Assembly (NCBI RefSeq): GCF_036059255.1
Contig: NZ_CP107947.1
Coordinates: 4,774,001 to 4,838,000 of the forward strand
From: Micromonospora sp. NBC_00389
GTDB taxonomy: Bacteria; Actinomycetota; Actinomycetes; Mycobacteriales; Micromonosporaceae
Reading direction: 5' to 3'
DNA: 64,000 bases
Shown: one piece after another, positions 58,421 to 64,000 of the stretch
Numbering within the stretch: position 1 is the stretch's first letter
Layout: the number at the start of each line of letters is the position of its first letter
The notes under the pieces: model-generated
Told to the model about the DNA's origin: nothing
The model's input: the letters and a program-made list of their open reading frames with translations, nothing else
The model's database searches: none
Position numbers and translations under genes: made by a program

Positions 58421-59623
58421 GTGACCGGATACCGACAGGTGCTAGCCGTGCCAGGGATGGCATCGCTGCTGGGCGTTTCGCTGCTCGCCCGGGCCGCGAT
58501 CACGGCTGACGTGATGGCGCTGACGATGTATGTCGTGCTGGGCCTGGAGCTGAGCTACGCCGCAGCGGGCGGGGTCGCCGCGGCCCTGACCGCCGGAGTG
58601 GCGCTGGGCGGGCCGCTGTTCGGCCGCATGATCGACTCGCGGGGCCCGCGCACCGTGCTGCTGGTAACCGTCGTAGTGCAGGTCGCGTTCTGGCTGAGCG
58701 TACCGATCCTGCCGTATGGGTTCCTGCTGGTCGCCAGCTTCGTGGCGGGTCTGCTGATGGTGCCGGCCCAGGCGGTGAGCAGGCAGGCGATCGCCGCGAT
58801 GACGACAACGGAGCAGCGCCGGGCCGCGTTTGCGCTGGAATCAGTGCAGGGCGAGCTGTCGTACATCGTGGGCCCGGCGGTGGTGATCCTGTGTGCGGCG
58901 ACGATGTCCCCCGATGTGGTGGCGTGGGGGGTCGGTGCCGCGATCGTGGCCGGCGGAGCCGGAATCGCCTTGCTCAACCCCCCGGTGCGTGCCGATGCCG
59001 AGGCGGATGCCAGCGCGGCCGGACGGCCCCCGCGCAGGCAGTGGCTGGGCGCCGGAATGATCGCCGCGCTGACGATGGCGTTCGGCACCACGACGCTGCT
59101 CAGCGGCGTCGACCTCGCCATCGTCGCCACGCTGCAAGAAGCAGGTCAGGTGTCCTGGGCTGCCGTGGTCGTAGTGGTGTTCGGCACGTCGTCCGTCGTC
59201 GGCGGACTGATCTACGGCGCGCTGACCCGGCCGCTGCCCACGTGGCTGCTGCTCGGCTTGCTCGGGCTTGTGACGATTCCCGCCGGGCTCGCCCACGACT
59301 GGCCCTGGTTGTGCGTGGCCGTCGTCGGCAGCGGGCTACTCACCGCGCCGACCCTTGCCACGGTTGCCGACGCGGTGAGCCGGCTGGCGCCGGCCGGCGT
59401 GCGGGGTGAGGCGACAGGTCTGCAATCGTCAGCGCAGAGTGCTGGCTTCGCGCTCGGATCCCCGCTCGTCGGCGTGGCGATCGACCTCTCCGTGCCGGCG
59501 GCCGGCTTCGCGGCGGCCGGGCTGGCCGGCCTCGCCGCCGCACTGACCGGACACCTACTGTCCCGCCGCTCGCCCGCTCGAACGGCGGTGCCCTACCACC
59601 CTGTTCCAGTTGATCTCGGATAG
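58421..59623 (+). CDS. MFS transporter
   Basis: A 400-residue protein with about 12 transmembrane helices. It starts directly with a helix (VPGMASLLGVSLLARAAITA); loop 2-3 carries the MFS signature (GPLFGRMIDSRGPRTVLLVT). The second half begins after a short charged loop (DAEADASAAGRPPRRQWLGA) and includes AGVRGEATGLQSSAQSAGFA and ALGSPLVGVAIDLSVPAAGF. Probably a drug or metabolite exporter. GTG start at 58421, divergent from lysR. Confidence 0.9.
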   Translation: MTGYRQVLAVPGMASLLGVSLLARAAITADVMALTMYVVLGLELSYAAAGGVAAALTAGVALGGPLFGRMIDSRGPRTVLLVTVVVQVAFWLSVPILPYGFLLVASFVAGLLMVPAQAVSRQAIAAMTTTEQRRAAFALESVQGELSYIVGPAVVILCAATMSPDVVAWGVGAAIVAGGAGIALLNPPVRADAEADASAAGRPPRRQWLGAGMIAALTMAFGTTTLLSGVDLAIVATLQEAGQVSWAAVVVVVFGTSSVVGGLIYGALTRPLPTWLLLGLLGLVTIPAGLAHDWPWLCVAVVGSGLLTAPTLATVADAVSRLAPAGVRGEATGLQSSAQSAGFALGSPLVGVAIDLSVPAAGFAAAGLAGLAAALTGHLLSRRSPARTAVPYHPVPVDLG

Positions 59624-59744
59624 TGAGCGTGGCGAGGCGGCGGGGGTGCCGCGATCCTGCCGGGAGACGAAGTACGACTCGCGGCGCCGACCGGGGGCGA
59701 CTGGTCACCACGGCGGCAGCGGCGCGCCGGTGACCGCAATCGAC

Positions 59745-59981
59745 CACTCCGCCAAGGGCGTCGGCCCATATCCGCAGTTCATCTGCACACCCGACGTGAA
59801 GACCGTGTGGAACCGCGTCCATCTCGACGTCCGCCCATGCCCGGGTGACGACCTGAAGGCCGAGGCGGCCAGACTGCGGACTCTCGGCGCCACCGCCATC
59901 GACCTAGGTCAAAACGATGTCCCGTGGACCGTCCTCGCCGACCCGGAAGGCAACGAGTTCTGCCTCCTTGCCCCAGGCTGA
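59745..59981 (+). pseudogene. C-terminal fragment of a VOC-family (glyoxalase-like) protein
   Basis: The 3' part reads DVKTVWNRVHLDVRPCPGDD, LKAEAARLRTLGATAIDLGQ, NDVPWTVLADPEGNEFCLLA, the second beta-alpha-beta-beta module of VOC proteins with the metal-ligand His and Glu. The first module is absent; upstream codons (from 59610) are unlike any VOC protein. It overlaps the end of the MFS gene. From 59982 to 60300 there is no gene I can support. Confidence 0.65.
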
Positions 59982-60300
59982 CCCAAACCCTCTTCATCCG
60001 CTCGCTACGGCCACCAGCCCGAATTCTGCGACGCACCCTAGCCGGCATTGCCTACGAGTACTCGGCACGTCCGGATCTGGCTCCCCTCTGTGTCATCCAT
60101 GAAGGAGCGGGGCCGGTCAAGGCTGGGGTTTGACCGGCTGACGTTGATTTTTCCGGTTCCGGCATTGGGTTTCGGGCAGGCGTGTGTGCGGTGCCGGGGT
60201 CAACGGCTGGGCCGTAGGCCCACCCCGCAGGGGCTTGGCCTTGGCACCGGCGCCGTGCGCGCCATGCTCGTGATGCCGGAAGGCGTTGTGGGTGGTCGCG

Positions 60301-61422
60301 TCACCAGTTCCGACCGATGTCGGAAGTGTCGATCTCGGGGTTCAGGTCGGCCGCGCTGGATTGCAGAGTCGCCCCCGTGTGTCCTCCCGGACCCGTCCTG
60401 ACCAGCTTCGCGTCGGCCGTCATCTGCCGGTAGACGATGTCGGACAGGCGCCGCTTCAGCGCCCGTAGGGCTTCCATCGGGGTCTTGCCCGCGGCCAGTC
60501 TGCGTCGGTAGTAGCGGCGACCTTCGGTGTTACGTCGTAGCTGGACGATGGCCATGATGTGCAGCGCCCGGTTGATGCGCCGGTTCCCGGCTCTGGAGAG
60601 CCGGTGCCGGTTCTGGTCGCCGGACGAGGCGTCGATCGGTGCGGTTCCGTTCCACGAGGCGAAGTGGGCACGACTGGGAAACCGGTGGATGTCTGCGATG
60701 TCGCCGAGCAGGCGGGCCGCGCCGGACGGCCCGATGCCGGTCAGGTCCATCAGCCGGCTTCCGGTGTTGTTGACCAGGTCGGTGAGCTCCTGTTTCGCGG
60801 TTTTGATCTTCCTGTCGATGACGCTGAGTTCGCCGATCAGCTCGGAGGCCAACCGGCGGCGGGTCTTGCCGACCACGTCGCGCGGGCGCACAGTGCCCAG
60901 CAGGGCGCGGGCCTGTTGGGCGGACAGGTCCTTTTTCGCACCGCCGGGCACCAGTTCGAGTAGCAGGTGGTGCAACCGGGAGACCACGTCGGTGCGGGCG
61001 CGGCCGAGCTGGTCACGGCGGTCGACCAGCAGCCGTAACGCGACTGTGGTGTCGTCGGTGACGACCTGCCGCAGACCTTCGGTGCGCAGGGCGACCACAG
61101 CGACGCTGCGGGCGTCGACCGGGTCGGTCTTGCGGCCCTGACCGGTGGCGAACACCCGGGCCCGGGCGGACAGCTTCGCGGGAACGTCCACGACGGTCTC
61201 GCCGTCAGCGACCAGGCGTTGAGCGACGTGCCGGCCGATGCCGTTGCAGCCCTCGACCGCCCAAAGGCGGTCCTTGTGCTTGCGGCCGGCGGCGAGCATG
61301 GCCTGGTAGCCGTCGCGGTCGGTGCCGAACCGGCCCTGCCCGAGCGCCTTCTCCCGGGCGTTGATGATTTCGATGGTGGCGGAACGCTTGTGCGGGTCCA
61401 CGCCGATGATGACCTGGGCCAT
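60301..61422 (-). mobile_element. IS110-family transposase
   Basis: A 373-residue DEDD recombinase. The N-terminal RuvC-like domain has Asp in VIIGVDPHKRSATIEI, Glu in LWAVEGCNGIGRHVA, and the Asp pair in GRKTDPVDARSVAVVALR. The C-terminal Tnp_20 domain has LTGIGPSGAARLLGDIADIH and the Ser-containing SSGDQNRHRLSRAGNRRINR, ALHIMAIVQLRR. ATG at 61422 with GAGGAC upstream; the frame open to 61587 is non-coding. IS110 elements lack clear inverted repeats, so the element's ends are not fixed. The gene is intact, so the element may be active. Confidence 0.9.
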
Positions 61423-61690
61423 CGTGTCCTCCCTCGATCCGACGGTGTTCGTCGACGGGAGGGCAGCGCTACCTTGAGCCGGGCAGTCCCCTCTTGAGCC
61501 TCTCTCCGCCGCGGTGACCGGCGGGGCGCACGCCAGATGAGAGCCACACCAACCTGCGGTGGGCAGCCGCGATGAGAGCGACCCCACCGGTCACCTCGAC
61601 CAAGCCTGGCCGGGCTGCGGTCGTACCACCGGCTAACAGGTAGCCGCGATCCGCGCGTCACGCTATGTGACGGCGGACGGCGCACCGCAG
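61423..61690 (-). ncRNA. Candidate IS110 bridge-RNA region upstream of the transposase
   Basis: About 270 non-coding bases precede the transposase, the usual place of bridge RNAs in the IS110 group. A stem-loop lies at 61431-61463 (CCCTC/GAGGG outer arms, CGACG/CGTCG inner arms, loop GTGTT) and overlaps the ribosome binding site. Further up, the similar pieces GATGAGAGCCACACC (reads on the plus strand at about 61537) and GATGAGAGCGACCCC (about 61571) form a short direct repeat. Structure of a full bridge RNA is not shown. Confidence 0.3.
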
Positions 61691-61724
61691 GCGCCCGGAA
61701 CTGCCGATGAGCGCGCGTTCCCTA

Positions 61725-62771
61725 TCAGGCGTCCGCGAGGGGCCCGGGGAGGCGGTGGAAGCCGAACTCTGCATGGTTGCTGGTCAGCAGCGGGGACCAT
61801 CCCGAGGCCAGGAACTCGGCTATCGGTCCGACGGCCATCTGACTGTGGTCGACGATGGTGGTGCCTTGGTACGTGGCGACAAGGATTAGCGCGCTTCGGT
61901 CGGGGAGAGCGAAGAACCCTTCGACGCGGTCGTTGGGCGACATGGCCGCGACCAGGTTCAGGTGGGTGCCGGCGGGATCCGTCTGGAAGAGCCCGTCGAC
62001 CCGGCGTGAGCCGCCCTTTTCGGTCAACGTCGCGGAGAACCACACGTCGTCGCCTAACACCTGAAGATCATGGTAGAACTCCCACAGTTGATCGGCTGGT
62101 AGCTCGGCAAGCGCTTGCAACTGGGCCGTAGCCCCGGCCACGCCTTTGCGCACGTGGTTGCGCAACCCCTGCCCGAACCGCCGGGTGTCACCGGAGGCAA
62201 TATCCAGCAGGCGGGGGCGGGCACCGTGGATGTAGACCAGGGTCTGCGAGTCGAGCCACGCGTACCGGTACGCCCGCGTGCGGAACTGGGTCGACCGCCC
62301 CGGTTCCACGCTCTCAAGGCACAGCCGCTGGTCATCGCCTATCCACCGCACCCACGCCACCGTGTCCCCGGCAGGGCTGACCGACAGCGACGGCGGCCCC
62401 CAGCTGAACCGCCCGACCTTCACCTCGCGCACCACCGCGCCCTGCCCGTGGAGCAGGGTCAGGCCGGCGCCGCGATGCACCACGTATCCGCCCGCGGGCA
62501 GGCACACCGGATCGTGCGCGTAGCCACGGTAGATCTGCTGCCAGACGCCGTCGCGCGGGTCGCACCGGAACAGGCGTAGATCACCTCGGTCATTGGCCCA
62601 TACGTCGGGGACACGTTGCCCGGCTGTAGCAGCGGTCATGATCAGCTCCTGCCGGTGGCCGCACCACCGGAGCGCGGACACGAACGAGAACGGTTGCAAA
62701 GGCACCCGGAACACCTCTGCCTCCGGCCCCGACGTGATCAGCAGATCGTCTGCTTGCAGGCGACGAAACAC
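61725..62771 (-). CDS. Predicted beta-propeller protein of unknown function
   Basis: A 348-residue soluble protein made of repeated four-strand units with Trp/Arg-rich turns (FSFVSALRWCGHRQELIMTA, GDLRLFRCDPRDGVWQQIYR, WGPPSLSVSPAGDTVAWVRW, YAWLDSQTLVYIHGARPRLL, DIASGDTRRF, FALPDRSALILVATYQG). The pattern suggests a seven-bladed propeller of the TolB/WD type without signal peptide. No catalytic residues recognised. It lies about 120 bases downstream of the SMP-30-like gene on the same strand, so they could share a transcript. Confidence 0.6.
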   Translation of the reverse strand: MFRRLQADDLLITSGPEAEVFRVPLQPFSFVSALRWCGHRQELIMTAATAGQRVPDVWANDRGDLRLFRCDPRDGVWQQIYRGYAHDPVCLPAGGYVVHRGAGLTLLHGQGAVVREVKVGRFSWGPPSLSVSPAGDTVAWVRWIGDDQRLCLESVEPGRSTQFRTRAYRYAWLDSQTLVYIHGARPRLLDIASGDTRRFGQGLRNHVRKGVAGATAQLQALAELPADQLWEFYHDLQVLGDDVWFSATLTEKGGSRRVDGLFQTDPAGTHLNLVAAMSPNDRVEGFFALPDRSALILVATYQGTTIVDHSQMAVGPIAEFLASGWSPLLTSNHAEFGFHRLPGPLADA

Positions 62772-62894
62772 CGCAACAGCATGACCACCGTGGGAGGGCG
62801 CGACAAGCTCTACTGCCCTCGTCTTACTTCGTGCCGGTAACAGGGCTCACGGACGTCCTCACATGCCGCCGACCGAGCGTGCGTAGCGTCCGGG

Positions 62895-63731
62895 TCAAGG
62901 TCTCCCGGCTCCCGGTGCGGGCGCCGGGAACGCCACCATCCTCCCGCTAGGTTGCGACGGCTCCGGTCCACCCCACGCCTGGCCGACGACGAACAACCGC
63001 GGGTCCCGCCCGCGGCTGAGCACGCAGGCGAAGGCTCCGCGATCAAAGCCGACGGTGGCCAGCACCTCGCCGCCCTCGTGTACCCGAACACAGCGCTGGT
63101 TGCCGACGTCGGCGTACCAGACGGCGCCCTCGGCGTCCATGCAGATCCCGTCGGGGTGGTCATCGGGCGTCTCTGCCCACACGTGTCGATTGCTGAGGAC
63201 CCCGTCGCTGCCGATGTCGTAGGCGGTGAGCCGGCTCGCGTACGACTCGGCAACGACCAGGGCCGCGCCGTCCGGGCTGATCGCCATGCCGTTGGGGAAC
63301 GCGAGGTCGTCGGCTACCTGCTCGACGTCGCCCTCGGGGGTGACAAGCACGACCAGGCCCGGTGCGAACTCGCCCCCGGGAAAGTCGAAACCGATGCTGT
63401 TGACATAGGCGTTTCCCCGGTCGTCGACCACGATGTCGTTCCACGGCTTGTCCGAAACCGCGGACAAGTCGGCATGCTCGACCAGCGACCCGTCCGGCTC
63501 ACGGCGCAGCAACCGACGCTGGGCCGAGTCCACGACGAGCAGCCGCCCGTCCGGCAGGAAGTCGATGCACATCGGAAACGACGCGACGGTTGCCACCACT
63601 TCGTGGCTACCGTCGACGTCAAGCGAGATCACCTGGTTGGCGCCCCAGTCGGAGAACCAGACCCGCCCGTCGTGCCAGCGCGGTGACTCGCCGAAAACGA
63701 TGCCTTCCATCAGGACTTCAGCTTCGCTCAT
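62895..63731 (-). CDS. SMP-30/gluconolactonase-like hydrolase
   Basis: A 278-residue six-bladed propeller enzyme: EGIVFGESPRWHDGRVWFSD with the metal-ligand Glu, NQVISLDVDGSHEVVATV, LPDGRLLVVDSAQRRLLR, KPWNDIVVDDRGNAYVNSIG with the metal-ligand Asn, DLAFPNGMAISPDGAALVVA, DDHPDGICMDAEGAVWYADV with the catalytic Asp, CVRVHEGGEV. Such enzymes hydrolyse lactones of sugar acids or similar esters using Ca or Zn. ATG at 63731 with AGGGAG upstream; a longer frame up to 63776 is less likely. Confidence 0.88.
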   Translation of the reverse strand: MSEAEVLMEGIVFGESPRWHDGRVWFSDWGANQVISLDVDGSHEVVATVASFPMCIDFLPDGRLLVVDSAQRRLLRREPDGSLVEHADLSAVSDKPWNDIVVDDRGNAYVNSIGFDFPGGEFAPGLVVLVTPEGDVEQVADDLAFPNGMAISPDGAALVVAESYASRLTAYDIGSDGVLSNRHVWAETPDDHPDGICMDAEGAVWYADVGNQRCVRVHEGGEVLATVGFDRGAFACVLSRGRDPRLFVVGQAWGGPEPSQPSGRMVAFPAPAPGAGRP

Positions 63732-63958
63732 CACGTTCTCCCTCTGCTCGGCACTGGAGTAGAAACGATTCGGCACCGGAACTCATCGCCCATCCTGGAC
63801 CCGCCACCACCCCGAGCCCCCGGACACCTACCCCGCCGTCGCCGGCAGCTTCCTTGTCGGTCAGTCGCTCGTCTCTGTGTGCTACCAAGAAGCCGTTGCC
63901 TGCTGGCCTTGGACGTACTGCGGCTGGACTATTTGCACGAAGGGCTAGGGGTACGCGG

Positions 63959-64000
63959 ATGAGAGCGATCGTGTACGACAGGTACGGGCCCCCGGATGTG
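63959..64000 (+). CDS. Zinc-type alcohol dehydrogenase / quinone oxidoreductase, N-terminus
   Basis: Only 14 codons before the window ends: MRAIVYDRYGPPDV. This is the typical start of MDR-family NAD(P)-dependent alcohol dehydrogenases (MRAxVxxxYGxPDV). The rest lies outside. It is divergent from the SMP-30-like gene with about 230 bases between. Confidence 0.65.
   Translation, partial: MRAIVYDRYGPPDV

Noticed and set aside
1-64000. CRISPR arrays, rRNA, tRNA genes or prophage structural genes
   Set aside because: I found no regularly spaced repeats, no cloverleaf or rRNA-like sequence, and no capsid, portal or terminase genes; the integrase at 27117 is therefore not taken as a phage marker.

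Overview
The window comes from a very GC-rich actinomycete chromosome, most likely Micromonosporaceae (Micromonospora-like). The grounds are strong G/C in third codon positions, frequent GTG starts, 4-base start/stop overlaps, many MerR/LuxR/ECF regulators, and family members typical of that group (LtrA, SigJ-type sigma, MSMEG_1061-type flavoprotein, GH109). This is inference from composition and gene families only. I saw no rRNA, tRNA or CRISPR array.

Layout. 1-8 kb: end of a flippase-like membrane protein, a broken acyl-CoA ligase, an Imm21-like protein, LtrA, and a secreted penicillin acylase with a discoidin domain followed by a clear terminator. 8-19.5 kb: accessory patchwork. It holds an FAD monooxygenase, remnants of a thioredoxin-like protein, an IS701 transposase and a subtilase, an EEP nuclease/phosphatase, a divergent merR/merB pair, an SDR, a SigJ-type sigma factor, a second merR-type operon (unknown protein-MerR-MerT-like-broken ynfA) and the 3' part of an ATP-dependent DNA ligase gene. 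19.4-28.4 kb: a probable mobile segment lying between the two halves of that ligase gene. It carries an ArsR-like/small membrane protein/MMPL operon, a complete IS3-family element, and a translationally coupled operon of a tyrosine recombinase, a small HTH protein, an 801-residue eight-zinc-ribbon protein with a degenerate recombinase-like end, and a hidden 60-codon reading frame. 28.9-36.5 kb: secreted HNH nuclease, two small secreted proteins, IS5 remnant, and a giant HTH-nSTAND-WD40 protein. 37-44.8 kb: MaoC/FabH pair behind two tandem palindromes, MerR plus aldo-keto reductase, LuxR-type ATPase regulator, DHFR-like and DUF1801 proteins. 45-50.4 kb: a two-component system, small membrane proteins, a stand-alone LigD 3'-phosphoesterase domain, a PPOX flavoprotein. 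50.4-57.4 kb: an amino-sugar-type uptake locus (DeoR, ABC transporter, SIS isomerase, GH109). 57.5-64 kb: LysR/MFS pair, VOC remnant, IS110 element, a beta-propeller protein, SMP-30-like hydrolase, and the start of a zinc-type alcohol dehydrogenase.

How the parts work together. The clearest functional unit is 50.4-57.4 kb. GH109 would release N-acetylgalactosamine outside the cytoplasm, the lipoprotein plus two permeases would import it, the SIS protein would act on the phosphorylated amino sugar, and the DeoR protein would regulate; the ATPase, kinase and deacetylase are not here. The mercury-type genes (two MerR, MerB, MerT-like) lack merA, so resistance would be partial or depend on genes elsewhere. 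The most unusual unit is the recombinase operon at 24.2-28.3 kb. Together with the split ligase it looks like a cargo-carrying element that inserted into a DNA-ligase gene. Dispersed ligase, OsmC, IS701 and IS5 fragments show that the accessory regions have been repeatedly rearranged.
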